A DNA stretch of 64,000 nt from Orbilia blumenaviensis. Taxonomy: Eukaryota > Ascomycota > Orbiliomycetes > Orbiliales > Orbiliaceae. How positions within the stretch are numbered: position 1 is the first letter of the stretch; each line of letters begins with the position of its first letter. The notes beneath the pieces are model-generated. The model was given only the letters and a program-made list of their open reading frames with translations, searched no databases and had not been told where the DNA came from. Location of the stretch: positions 682,001 through 746,000 of the forward strand of contig JAVHNS010000017.1 in assembly GCA_036872755.1 (NCBI GenBank). Reading direction: 5' to 3'. Shown here in pieces: positions 47,401 through 60,578 of the stretch. The position numbers and the translations under genes are program-made.

Positions 47401-48338
47401 ACCTGTCCGATTCACGTCGTCTGATTTTAAGGTGTGGATTGCGAACCGCTGCCTGCCTGCTGCCTTTATGCGAGGGGCATGGTACTGAATCGCATGTGGT
47501 TTTTTCGCTCCGTCAGCCCAGCTATTCGCCTATGCAGCCATTATAGGGCTATAATACCACACAGGGTTGGTGATATAGCGGTCGGGTTAGATATTGCGAA
47601 AAGGCGATAAGAGAGTAAAAACTTGATTTCTCTTATGCAAGATCCTCTGGTCCGTAGCAATCGATTGTGAAGATACTTTGATGTCTTTTGAGTACTTGGG
47701 GGTTCGCCAAGAGCTATAGCTCCAAAGATGTCTATGAGCTTTCAAGCCCCGAGCAGCACAAGGTTGGGGTTTATCGTACGAGAGGACGCTACACTACACC
47801 CTATAGACAATAACCCATCATTACGATATCGATCGCAAGAAGAAAAAACAAAAACAAATGAGAGAAAAATGACAAGGAAGAGGTGACAGAAGTGCATGAA
47901 AGAGGAGGATGGGGCTCCAAAGTCTGACAGAAGTATCACTGGTGTGGAAGGCATTCCGAGTTTGGCTTGCAACGAGTTGGGGATCTGCATGAATGCTGGA
48001 AGATCGGTATGTCCGCTACCGCTCTTGGACGACAGCACAGGCATCATAGTTCACCAGAGCGGCCTTTTTTCCTGTGCGTGGCCTTGCTATATTTAAAGGC
48101 AACGAGAGGATCCGATGCTCTCGCAATCACCCGTAATCGACCCATCGAGCAATTGGAAAATCTTCAATCGATGACTGCCATGTGTCAGTATTGAGTATTG
48201 ATACTTTCTTATATACCATCCTTTTCAGGCTATACAGGGAGTTAGATTCTTTTTCTTTAAATATATAAATTTATATATTTTCTCTCTCAATTGAGTGCTC
48301 AGTCAAGCGCTTGAAGTTGGGATAACATAGAAATAAGA
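44474..48338. other. Gene-poor intergenic stretch
   Basis: 3.9 kb. No intact gene. A short gene-like fragment (MLTDFGVDIVSQELLLAPKH, about 46366-46482, plus strand) ends in a stop with no continuation. The final 300 bases are AT-rich and are presumably the promoter of the transporter at 48339. Confidence 0.4.
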
Positions 48339-51300
48339 ATGTCGAATGATATCGACTATGAGAAGCCGAGTGCGAGGTATGTAGAATCACACCTTCTACC
48401 AGGCCAAAGGGATTTATGCACAATTTAATTGTAACATATCCTAACTATGGGTTCACAATATCTAGAGAGTATGACTCGAAGGACTATGAGAGAGACGGTG
48501 TCGACGCCGTCAATTTGAACCAAAATGTCGAAGCAAAGTAAGTTTCAATTGAATATGGTTTTGTCACATCTCCGTCCCATATGTCAACTGTGTCTGGACT
48601 CAGATACCCCTCAAAGCTTGTTTTGTTCATGCCCATCCATACGTCTGGTGAATCTGACCATACGTCATTGGAAGCGGGTGGAGTGGTTATACGTTGTACA
48701 GGACCACGGTATTCTAACGTTAGACGGGCGCGACCACAGGATTAAGAATCCTCTCGCAGGACTCTCCCGAGAGGCTCTCTTTGCCGATGTAGATAGATTT
48801 GCTACTGAGAATGACCTTGAAGATATTGGAGAGGATCTTCGGAAGGGCGCGCTTGTCGCTCAGGACCCCGGAAACTACGAGCAGGTCGCGGAGTTAGATG
48901 ACGGGGAGAGGCTTGCATTGAAAGATGAGGCGGAGCATATCTACAAACAACCAATGGCTCTTTACATCTCTATCATAGTTTGTACGGCAGACTTCCTTTC
49001 CAATTGTCTAGCATTAATTTGACCATGACCTCGACTGACATGTTTTGTTATAGGTTCTATCGGCGCCGCTGTGCAGTACGTTAGAACCCATAGTTCATCC
49101 ATCTGATATCTCACTGCAAATAGCTAACGGATGCTTTTCTGACAGGGGCTGGGATCAAACTGGGTCCAATGGCGCCAACCTTTCATTCCCAAAGGAGTTC
49201 GGTATCTGGGCTGATCCGGATAACCCGTCCCCGGAAGATGACAAAAACCAATGGATTCTGGGTTTGGTAAACTCGGCCCCGTACATCGGCAGTGCCTTCA
49301 TGTTAGTTTAGCCCTACTTTTAAGAAAGATGGTCTAGGATACTGCTAAATATCATCTCAATAGTGGTTGCTGGCTTTCCGATCCCCTTAACAACTTGTTT
49401 GGACGTCGCGGAACTATATTCTTCTCTGCAAATTTTTGCCTTTGGCCTGCTATCGGTTCTGGATTCACCCGAAACTGGTATGAATTATTTATCTGCCGTA
49501 TCCTCCTCGGTATTGGTATGGGATCGAAGGGCTCTACTGTTCCGGTCTTCGCTGCTGAAAATTCACCGGCTTCGATTCGTGGTTCTTTGGTTATGACGTA
49601 AGTTGGATTTCATATATGGACTTTAAACTATAATCTTTCGTATACTAATACTAGATCCTAGATGGGTGCGTCTATATCCCTTCTCTAATAGGTAAACGGA
49701 CCGATGATACTAATTTTTGAGCAGCAACTATGGACAGCCTTTGGTATTTTCTTGTATGTCTCTATTTTGGCATCCGTTAAGTATCTTTCTAGCTAACTGA
49801 GGAAAACTAGGGGAACCTGCGCCAACCTTGCAGTCGTGGATACTGGCGCGATTGCGTGGCGTCTACAACTCGGTTCAGCATTCATTCCTGCCGTCCCACT
49901 ACTCCTCGGTATCTACTTCTGCCCTGGTAAGAATACCATGAAATAAATAATCATAATGCGGATTGTGTAGCAAAATGCATATACTAGTATACTGATACCA
50001 TAATGACAGAATCGCCACGTTGGTACATCAAAAAGAGACGCTACAAGGAAGCGTTTAAGAGTCTCCTTCGGCTTCGAAACCATCGAATCCAGGCTGCTCG
50101 AGATTTGTACTACATAAATGCACAAATCAGTGTCGAACACAAGGTTATGGGGCAATCTACATATCTCTCTAGGTTCATCGACCTTTTCAGGGTTCCGCGT
50201 ATTAGACGAGCTACTTTAGCAGCCGGTATTGTTATGCTCGCGCAGCAGATGTGCGGTAGTAAGTGATTCAATCTTGCGTTCTAAAATTATATTATGAATC
50301 ACTAACTCTGTTATTAGTCAACATTATGGCCTTCTATTCGTCGTCCATTTTCGAGGCTGCTGGTGCATCTCCGAAAGAATCATTGATTGCTTCTATGGGC
50401 TTCGGTTTGATCAATTTCCTCTTTGCATGGCCTGCCGTGTTCACAATCGATACTTATGGACGTCGGTCTCTTCTCCTGTTTACATTCCCGCAGATGGCCT
50501 GGACTCTGCTGGCAGCTGGGTATGAAAGAATTTGCGGATGCATAGTAGTCTAGATAGGCTTATGGCTGACTTTGCCCACAAACAGTTTCTGCTTCTACAT
50601 CCCGGAATCAAGCACGGCACATATTGCGCTTATCGCATTATTCGTTTACATCTTCACGGCATTTTATTCCGCAGGAGAGGGCCCCGTTCCTTTCGCTTAC
50701 TCCGCTGAAGTTTTCCCGCTATCGCACAGAGGTGAGTAGGCACCTTGTTGGATTTTATCAAAAAAAGTTCGGGTTGTTAACTTCGATGTCTTACAGAGGT
50801 GGGAATGTCATACGCTGTCACAGTCTGCCTGTTCTTTGCGGCGGTACTTGCCATGACTTGGCCAAGAATGTTAGCTGCCATGACACCGACTGGTGCGTTT
50901 GGATTTTATGCGGCTTTGAACGTTATCGCGTTCTTCCTTATCTTCTGCTTCTTGCCTGAGACGAAACAGAGGACGCTCGAGGAATTGGATTATATCTGTA
51001 AGTTCTCGGTTGCTAAACGCTTAAACCCTAGCCCACTACGATGAAAAAGAATTAGAGATGCTAATAGATGTGCGACTATAGTCGGCGTACCAACCCATAA
51101 ATTTACGAAATACCAATGGACTCAGGCACTCCCATACTGGGTCAAGAAGAACGTTATGCGAAAGAAAGACGTGGAACTCAAACCCCTTTACCAATTCGAT
51201 GAATCAGTTCTATCGTCCGTTGAGCAGAGGCGAAGAGAGTCTCAGGGTAGAAGGCGGTCAAGCATTGGCAACGCACCTCGGAGGTCCTCAATTGCGAAGA

Positions 51301-51365
51301 GTGAAGCTACGAGTGTGGATGCTGCACAGACTGGTGCCGCGGGTAGCAGCAGCGCTGCTAATTGA
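48339..51365 (+). CDS. MFS sugar transporter
   Basis: Exons 48339-48376, 48466-48537, 48740-48981, 49054-49075, 49146-49301, 49364-49597, 49662-49665, 49725-49753, 49811-49926, 50010-50258, 50318-50519, 50586-50731, 50797-50997 and 51082-51365 join to 664 residues. Sugar-porter signatures are clear: a GRRG loop (190-193), PESPRW (304-309), a DTYGRRSLL loop and [12 protein letters not shown] (from 557). About twelve membrane segments are present, plus a long cytosolic N-terminus ([18 protein letters not shown]) typical of one fungal subgroup. It should be a plasma-membrane proton-coupled sugar or polyol importer; the substrate is unknown. Exon 7 (ATGG, 4 bases) supplies the Thr-Trp of [12 protein letters not shown] and is needed for the frame. 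The Ser-rich tail may be regulatory. Confidence 0.9.
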
Positions 51366-52459
51366 TGAATGCATCTCATTTATGACCCTTCGCAATCGCG
51401 CTCTTTGAGGAAGCTATGAATTTGGAATATATTAATATGTTTTACACGACTATTTTGGTTTCATAAGTTGTTTTTTTACTATCATGTTCTATCTTTGCAA
51501 ACCTGGGCGACAACAGAAGAGTTTTTTGGGTCCCTAACCATGCCTCGTATATATCTCTACGAATTCATGACTCTTCTACTACTTATCATTTGGCAGCTGA
51601 ATGCACATATGGTTCATTTTGTCGAGGATACGATCCAGCTCATGGTCACTCTATTAACGAAAATTAAATTCCATGTAATATTAGATGACATGTATTTTAA
51701 CTTTGGCGATCACACTCCGCCGTATCCAACCGTATACCCAGGCATCTACAACTAGATCTGGTCCCCGCCCTATATCTCCAGCCAGGCCACAAGCGCCATA
51801 TTGATATATGAATTCAATACCACAGATGAATAGAGTTGCAATCAATCCCTTTATCTTCGTGTATACATTGAGATAAATAGTCATTTAGGTGTACATATTT
51901 GCATATTAAGATCTTAGCTCCTCGTGTTAGTACATATACCTATTTTCCCAGAATCTCTCAAAATTCCATGTATGATGCCATCAATGCGGCAAGTACTAGT
52001 TGCCATGACGGATATGCCGAGAAAATATACTACCCTCGTGCGCTTGCCCAAGCAACTAAATTACAGAGAAAAGGTTTTAGCTGCCGAAGGTTGGGGCCTA
52101 GGTCGATCTGCGCGTTGAAACTGATTGGCTGTGACACCAAGTGGGAGGCGAGAGTTTGAGACTGGGCTTAGGGCTAGGGAGTCTCTAAATTCTAGAATTC
52201 CTCGTGATACCTAACCAGGTATATATATGCTTTTATGAGGCTGTCAATTTCATAATGAATTTGGATACTCATATTGACACTAGACCAAGCTGAATAATCA
52301 CATATGAAAGTACTATAGAGGAAACTTGTACATACGGCCTTAGATTGATATTGTAATATAGCTGCAACTGCATCCTCCTCATTCATCACATCGAAGTCCT
52401 CGCTTCATGAACGTACGAACCCTTCGCCCCTAAACAAAAAAAGAAGAATAGCAAGAAGG
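51366..52459. other. Convergent intergenic region
   Basis: Between the stop of the transporter (+) and the stop of the F-box gene (-). AT-rich, with no gene seen. Confidence 0.5.
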
Positions 52460-54491
52460 CTACGAATCACATCGTGTTTCAGCACCGGAGGGCCAATTGG
52501 ATTCGAACCACGACCCCACCCACGGCTGACCAGCAGGAGTATCCACATTTCTATAGTCGTGCCACGTCCAATGCGCACCCTCATTAGATGGCTCGAGAGC
52601 GATGAAATATCTAGAATTCCAAGGCAAGTCTATGAACGAATGCTCTTGGAAAGCCCCACGCCAACCGTCGGTGGAGCACCAAGTGTACTTATGCGCGTTG
52701 CTGAGAATCACAAATTGTACTGGTATGTGATTTAGACCTTTTTTTAACGTTAGTATGGCATTAGGTAAATTAGAATAATTCCACACAGCTGCATAGGGCT
52801 AGGCTCGACTTACTCTTCCTACGCCAAACTTTATGGGCATCAGTACCCATAGCTACCATATATTGTGTCGTTTTCAAATGTCCAGATACTTCTACTTCTT
52901 GGTCTACTTTCGACCATGCACCTGATCTAGGATGGTTGGAGTAATCCATGGATAACCACAAACTCTGCAAGCCTTCCGCCATCTCCCAAGGCATTCCGAC
53001 TTCCTTCAACATCCCCAACACTATTTTCAATTTCGGGAAATCTGCCACCTGGAGATTTATCGCATCTTCAATGAATTCTAGGCTTTGGCAGAAATCTATC
53101 CTCAAGAACTCCAGCCCTGGTGGGAACATCTTCTTGAAGTAGGGCTCTCCTGCGGAATTTATGGTTTTGAATGTTCCCAGGGTGTCGCTACTCCAGTAAA
53201 GATGGACTTTGCGGAGGGATTTGAAGTTGTCGAGATATGGAATCTCTGGCTGTGGGTCTGCAAACTGCGTGAGGCGAATAGTTATAGATTCAAGTGTTTC
53301 CGTCTGCTTCATGAGGAGTTTCGAAAGCCATAAGGTATCTGAAACTGGGACCTCCCCCTCCAGTCCCATCGAGGGGTTTCCCCGCATGGGGAATAGGTAC
53401 AGATCCAAGCGACGGAGGCCCGTAATGCTGTGAAGTAATGGGGTCAATTTTTCATGGCCGGACGGTGTTTCATCCATCCAGAGACGTATATCTCGTACTT
53501 CGAATGCACAATCTGGTAAGGGCTCAGTCCCAGGTAAGCCATAATCGATCTTAGTCGGATACCAACAGTCCCGCCACCCAGATGGCTGATATCCTTCGTA
53601 TCGTTCTTTCAATTCCTCCATGGTGGGTTCCCGCCAGCTGCTTTCCTGCCATCCAACCGATTCTACAGACCCTGTTGATGAATCATCGTCCGTATCAGAT
53701 TCGAATTCGGATTCATCGGTCAAGTATTCCAGTTCTGGGTAGGCCTTCGGACCACTGCGGGTACTGCCGAATCTATAATCAATCCCAACGGCTTCGATTG
53801 GTCCACACCGAAGGAACCTCTCCAAAAGCCAGTAATTCACGGGCGCCAAATCAGTTAATCTAACCATGCCCAACCGGTTTAGCTGGAACGGTAGCTGGAA
53901 GTAATGCAAAGTCGTAAGCATGAACCTAGAGCTTATCGCATGAATCGTAGGCGCCAATTCAAGCTCTTTCAGATTTTTTAACTGGAAGAGCAAGATTGTG
54001 GGTAGAACCGCCATTCCGTACTCGTCAAGTTGAGATTCGAGGAACTCAAATATCTCTTCCCCTTCCTGTGCCTTCCTCCGAAGGTGCCCTTTCAACTCAG
54101 CGATTCCAGTTTCGATGACTTCATCATATTCGTCTCTCAACCAAATAGACCCTCCTTCCCTTCGTAATCTAATAGTAACAGATCTGACATACTCAACAAG
54201 AGGATTTGTGAAGGTACATGTAACGATACTCAGCAATGTATCGGGGAATTGCGTATCTTCATCATACCGAAGATGACGATTGGCGATAGGGTAGATGACT
54301 TGGCGCAGACGGCGACATGTTTGAGAGAGTGTAGTGAGATGTCTATCACCTTGACCAGAGCCGGAATCTGTTAAGTAGCTTGATATTTCTAATATCAACT
54401 CAGAAGGAAGGAGAAGTAGATGAGGCAAGGATGACTGTAGCTCTTGCGCCATATCTACTAAAGATAGGCTGTCCATGGCGTCCATGGTCAT
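52460..54491 (-). CDS. F-box protein
   Basis: Exons 52814-54491 and 52460-52719 give 645 residues. The 94-base intron starts GTAAGT, ends CCAG and has a TACTAAC branch site, so the frame is spliced past the stop at 52770-52772. Residues about 24-75 form an F-box (LLLLPSELILEISSYLTD, then LTTLSQTCRRLRQVIYP), which should bind SKP1 in an SCF ubiquitin ligase. The middle is Leu-rich and repeat-like, as in fungal F-box/LRR-type substrate adaptors, with an acidic insert (ESEFESDTDDDSSTGS). The C-terminal exon is Trp-rich (HKYTWCSTDGWRGAF, HWTWHDYRNV), unusual for this class. Target unknown. Confidence 0.8.
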
Positions 54492-56744
54492 AAGCTGGCT
54501 TCGAATTCTCGTGCCGTTGAGAGTCGGCTGGGCTGTATTTAAGTGAATTGGGTGCTAAGTTAAGATTTAAGTAATTGCAGCTGCACGGACGGTGTTATAT
54601 GTGAAGTGGAAGGATCCAGGCGCGTCCATACTTGCGGTGGGTCTTGAATATATCCCCATTCGCCATAATATTGATGACTCTGATCCGCGTATTCCAATGG
54701 GATGTCGACCCAAATCACGCTCGGAGTACTAGAGCTAGCATCAATAAAGTATGCAATATATTAATTAATACCGGGCTCTAGACAGGGATCTAGAACAAAC
54801 GTTGTGTATTGCATATAGCGCCAAAGCTCGTAAAGCACACGTGCATGTGGCAGACATACATTACCAACCCTCCCGCTTTCACCTCGAAGGCCTCATAGGT
54901 TCAGTAACAGGTATGTACCATCAATATCCAAGTATATTTTAAGGATTTGGTCGTTCGAAACCAAGCCAGGGAATACGGTTGAGTTTTGTGAATCTACTAT
55001 TAGATAGCTATATAAAATAACAGCCTCTCGCACCCCAAACCTTTAACTGCTAGCTACCTCCACACGCTAGTTGCAGTGCTACAAGTGCACAGTACCATTG
55101 CGGGGATTCGTGTATTAATTACACGCAAGCACGCGCACGAAATCTAGCTATAGTCTCGGCTGCCCTTCCTGTGTTGATCTGACAAAGCACTTTCGGGGAA
55201 AGATCTTCGTCGCAACACATAATAATATGCAAAAATCAAAATTACTGATAGTCTAGGTACGCATTCAAGATATCCCCGGACCGCGTAAATATCGGTGCTT
55301 TGTATCGACGTGAAACAAGCATACAAATTTTGTTAGTAGTCGTCCCCCTTTAATTAGGGCCTACCAAAGGCCTCTTGAAGTCATGAATTCGAAGAAACCC
55401 TACTGCCGCGATATCGATGCTACGCGAAGGCCCAATACTTATTTAGCTATGACAAACAGCCAAGATTTTTATTTTGTACACACTGATTCCCAGCTTATGT
55501 ATTGACGCTATGGTCAAAAATGATCGGATATATCCGGATACTAAATGGCCATGCTAGTAGTGGTAGTGGTTCGTGGACTATCGATTTCGGTGTAACAACC
55601 CGGAGGGGAGTCAAAATGGACATTTTGATTAATACAAAAAAAGTGGGTGCAGCAGACAGGCAGACTCACAGGCTAGGTACCAGGTTCACACCCAGGCTAC
55701 CAGATCCACGCCTGCAGCTTACATACGCATGTACACGTTCTATTCTACTGTCTATTCTACTGTCTACCCTACAGCTGTGTGTTTGTTAGTAGGCTGTCTG
55801 TTGGTGGGCTGTGTTAGTATACTGGCTGGTTGGCTAGTAGTAAATACCTAAAAAGCCTAGATTTATTTTCAAGGTTCGGCCATCTGAGAGGGCTTTTATT
55901 TGCAGCCTCCATTGGCCTAAAAGTTGTTTTTATATTTCAAAATAAATACAGTCATTACCTCAGTAACAATAGCAACATGAAAACACTGCAGGATTTTGTC
56001 TTTTTGAGGTAGATTTTAGTTATAGCGTTGTAAAATACTACCGAATAATGAGGCATCATCGTATCAATACCTAGGTACATACAATACACAACTGATACCA
56101 AAATTTCTGCAGAAATTAGGATTGCCACAAAATTATGAACCGTAAGGCGTAAATGGAACAAGGTGAACGTTTCCTCATAGCTAGATATTGTAATAAATGT
56201 TTCTTACGGAGCACACAGTCGCCGAAGTCTTATGCACTCAGCCTCCGCCAGTTGGCATGCATGCCTCTATCTACTAGTAGCTACTTAATACCTTTACTGG
56301 CCCAAGGTGGTCTCGTTAACCAGCCTCAGCGAAGCAGAACAGCCCAAGGTGAAATTTTCTATTGGACGTTATAGATCTACCAATGCCGGCATACCGCCTA
56401 AGCCTGGTTTACGAGACCAATACCACCCCTAGCCTGGCAGCAGAAACATGAATGTCAGGTGTTGGAAAGGGAAGAGGCTTTCGAGCGGGGCTAGAAAATC
56501 CCAAGTCAGAAGGCTGTGACGTTTGGACTGAATATTTATACCCCAGCTCCTGGCCATAGCCCTTCGGATAATATATGAGATCAGTTTGCCATATGTACAG
56601 TTCTATAAGTCTAAGTGGTATCTACACTATACGACTGGACCGATATATTTACATACACCCATATACTAAATTTAAACTCCTTCCAAACCTCTGTCTTAGA
56701 GTCTTCTGAATCACCCAAGCAACTCGCCGGTTTGACAAAAAAAT
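54492..56744. promoter_or_regulatory. Divergent intergenic region between F-box and CorA-like genes
   Basis: 2.25 kb of AT-rich DNA with short imperfect repeats (for example TATTCTACTGTC copies at about 55738-55770). No gene is supported. Promoters of both flanking genes should lie at its two ends. Confidence 0.45.
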
Positions 56745-59399
56745 ATGGAACCGATTCCCGAGTCCCATCCCCTCACCCAACCGCTGGAAAGCAGGGAGGG
56801 TGCAAGTCCAGAATCGCTAAGTGCTGAGCCTCTGGTGGATAACGACTCATCCATTGACCTTGCTGGATTCCCTTTGTGCGTCCCATCTACGAACATATAT
56901 GTCGACAAAAGAAGAATCCTAAACAATTTTTTCGATCTTGATTCAACAATATTTGAGATCGAGAGGAGAGAAGACGAGAATATAATATATGGGTTCAATT
57001 GTGAAGGCCAGCGTATGTACCAAGATGTAGCATGGGGAGCAACATATATATATCGATATATATCGTATAATATATAACAGAAAGCGAAACCCTTTTCGAT
57101 GAACCGATCGTTCTCCTTGTTCATGGCCACGGTTAAGCTGACTGACAAGCTGTTTCGATTTTCGTACAATTGTACTCGGCTAGCATACGACTACAGGCTC
57201 AGAAACTCAGTACACTTACCAGAGTGGGCTGCAAGAGAGAATTGGAACCCCAAAACTATAGTAGGATTTACAAGCCGTGAGCTCGAACAAGTCCTACAGG
57301 TATTCCTCCCGGTCCTTATACACACTTTCTAACTGCCATGTCGACAAAATAACCAAACATCTTGACAATTTACTCTTAATACAAACTAACGACTAACGCT
57401 ACATTATGTCTTGCAGCATGATAGTCCCATTGAAGGTTACCGGCTCTAGTAAGCTGCTCCCTCACTTATAGTATACCACGACTTAGCAACTCCAGACCTT
57501 CCCAGGTGTTGTAATATCTACAATACAGGAATGGGAACACGGCAAGGAACCAAAGGCTGGTGTTTTTACTGATCATTGTCTGAATTAGTCAGATGGGACA
57601 TCTTAGATGCATTCCGCAGAGGGTATTAAAAACGATTTTTATGAAGCATGACCTCGATACGAGAGTACTTCATACATCCATAACCAATTCTGCACTGGGT
57701 GCTAAGGACGCGCATATTGGAAGCCGGTGCTTGAAAGATGAAGCGTCAGTGCCAAAAAGCTATGGTATGTCAACATGTCCAACTGGACACATACCCAACC
57801 CAAATTCACGAACTACCAGTATATTGGCAGTTTGATAGCACTGTACTGCCTGCCATACGTTTTTCTTTTCTTCTTCTTTTTTCCGGACCCCCTTTCTTTT
57901 TCGAAGAGGGGTGAGGAGTTTTACTGAACAATTATATAAGTTTATAAACAAAACACGATATCCAGTCCTTACATGACCTAATATGATTTTACACAATATT
58001 AGATATATTTTTCATGTTGCCCCAAATGGCAATCACCTTCGACACAAGTTGGCGCTTAGTGTTCGAGGGTAACCGCGAGCTCTTATATCGACAGCCGATC
58101 AACTCATGGATGATTGTATTCCCGTACGGTGAAGAGAACCCCGGCGAGGAACAGTTCATGTCTGATACCTCAGACCTCTTAATGGTTTTCAAGTACGACC
58201 TTGAAACGAGAAAAACAACCGCTCTTCTACAGATCGCCGCATCTAATACCTACTGCAGGTTTCCCTCAACTTTACAACAAGCCTGTGCCAATTTCAAGCC
58301 AGAAAGGGAAACAGGTCAAAGAGACCCTTTCTTCACTATTATTTTACTTCTGAAATCTTGGATACAACTTTGGAAGGGGTGTGCTGATAAGGTTCAGTGG
58401 ACTACGAGATGGCTGGTAGTGCCCCCTCTATCTAGTGCTTCCCTCACGGTTATATTTGCAAGAAGTCTACCACTGATTTGTACTACCGGCTCAATTGTAG
58501 GATATGAAAGTGCAAAAATTCATCCAATCTGAAAGTAACGAAGCCATATACAACGACCTCAATACCAAGCTGCATCTCACTCAACGCCATGTTTCAGACA
58601 TGAGCTTTAAGATCGTAAAATCGAAGCACGTTTTCAAGTATATACAAGATCAGCATGCTCAATTTTTAGAATTTACCGGTCTGAAGTCCGAGACCTCAGA
58701 GGCAGTGCGAGAGGAGATGACAAGGCTTATACTGGACATCGAACACCTTTCTCTATTCTTTGAGCAAGAGCTAGACAAAGCAAAATCGTCGTCCGCATGG
58801 GTAAGCATTTCCGTTGGGTCCCCAAAATGCTGGAGCTCTGCATTGAGAAGCCGTCCTGTTCAGATACTTACCTATCTATCTATAAAATTTATAAAATAGT
58901 TATCAACCGCCATTTCAGTAAAACACACCCAGGCGATGAGAAGTTCCGGCGAGACTATGCAAGTAATCGCCGTGGAGACCAAGAAGATCGCACAAGACAA
59001 TAAGAAGGAATCGGAAACCATGAGAGTGATTGCAACGATCACGCAGAAAGACGGGCAGTCTATGAAAGTTATTGCCTTTTTGACTATGATATACCTTCCT
59101 GGTGCTTTTGTCTCGGTATGAATATGCCCCACCCTGATTTTTTTAGAGTAAACTAGATGCTAACTATTATTGTTCTCCCCCAGAGCATCTTCGGTTGGAG
59201 TATCATATCCTTTGATGTCGCTGACGATGGAACACAGAGGTTGATTGTATCGAGTCAATGGCGACTATATGTCGTGGTCACGGTCGTGCTCACAGTTATT
59301 ACGATGTTAGGATGCCTCGTATGGATTTGGATGTCTAGGAAAAAGCAGGCGGTTGATGAAAAAGCAGAGGCTGAAAAGCTTCGCCTGGCTCAAGCTTAA
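56745..59399 (+). CDS. Fungal CorA-like two-helix membrane protein
   Basis: Exons 56745-57026, 57081-57299, 57417-57448, 57589-57764, 58003-58415, 58501-58800, 58933-59115 and 59184-59399 join to 606 residues. The C-terminus has the CorA layout. A long helical stalk with repeated MRVIATITQKDGQSMKVIA leads into TM1 (LTMIYLPGAFVSSIFGW, about 515-540). A short loop follows, then TM2 (about 562-584) and a basic, charged tail. This matches the large fungal group of CorA/ZIP1-like proteins. The GMN pore signature of true magnesium channels is missing; the position reads FGWS. Ion transport is therefore uncertain. The splice site ending exon 5 is ambiguous (GTTCAG at 58391 or GTAGTG at 58416, both in frame). 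Confidence 0.75.
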
Positions 59400-60578
59400 G
59401 ACTCAGATGATGTTTGAAAGTGTATGTTATACGTGAACAGTCTAAAGGCTATGTATATGTACAGTGAGCTGGTTCACGGCTGTGCACGGATATACAACGT
59501 GCCGCGACAAAAAGAGCTCTGAAAATAATATCCAAGAATTCAATTGCAGTTGCACATGGCTACTTAGCTATCGTAAGGAAACTGGCGGACTTCGTAGAAG
59601 GTCGAAGGTTTTCATAGTTCAGGTTGGCAATCAACCTCTGCGAAGTGCCCGGTTTAGGTCTATTTCGTAGCTAAAACTTATAAAGTAATAAAACTATAAC
59701 TTCTCAAGATAGCTTGGAGGTTCTCATATGATCTCCCAAGTCAGCAAAAAACCTATAGGGTAGGTTGTTACTTGATATCAAGTAAGCACAGCAGTTCAAC
59801 AGACCAAAGCGTAGCATCCTACAGGTCATACACCCTCGGCCTAGCCTAGTAACTGTTGGAAACGACAGTCCTACAGCAGGATACTAGTACTTAGCACCGC
59901 AGCAGTTCCATAACCACATTATAACGTTGCACAGGCCTATCCTAAATAACAGGTAGGTCTGACAACAGATGCCCAACTATGCCCCAATGGATAACCACTG
60001 TTGCACCGAAACTGACCGGTGCCAGGGTTCCCACACATGGTATAATCCCCCACCCCATCTGCCCTTTAGTTTATGCGTATTATTTGAAGCCAACCTACCC
60101 TTACATCTCAAGAAGTTTCAAACAAAGGAAACGGGTCGGGTTTTTCGAGACTAAGGAAACCAATCTCTTGCCCATTCCATATTCTAATGACGCTTACAGC
60201 AGTTAAAAAAAAAACACAAAAAGAAGATAATTTCGACATAGACACCCTAAAATACAGAGGTAGTAGCATCAAAAAGCCAAATAATTATGGATAAAAAAAA
60301 AAGTGAAAACGCGCAAAACGCTCATCTTTGGATTTCCTTGTGTCTGTGTATCTGTAGACGGGTGTGTCTTTTCATTTCCGGTTCCCATCAAGTTTTGTTT
60401 ACAAGAATAATAAAAATGCTAATATTACCATGTAGAATTTTCCGTCTCTTGTGAGTGTGTCTCTTCCAGTCTCGGACATGTGTTGGTAGGTGGTAGGTGG
60501 TAAGCCGTTGAGCGGCAAACGGGGATTTCGGGGGTATCCGAGTGCTACTCTCTATTCCCATGTTGGTTCTATTTCCTT
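59400..60578. other. Convergent intergenic region
   Basis: Between the stops of the CorA-like gene (+) and VMA3 (-). A-rich near 60206-60300, with no gene seen. 60390-60578 is probably the 3' untranslated region of VMA3. Confidence 0.5.

Noticed and set aside
52490..52515. GGTTCGAATCC-like T-arm on the minus strand
   Set aside because: It is inside the F-box coding exon and no matching acceptor stem or anticodon arm is present; not a tRNA.
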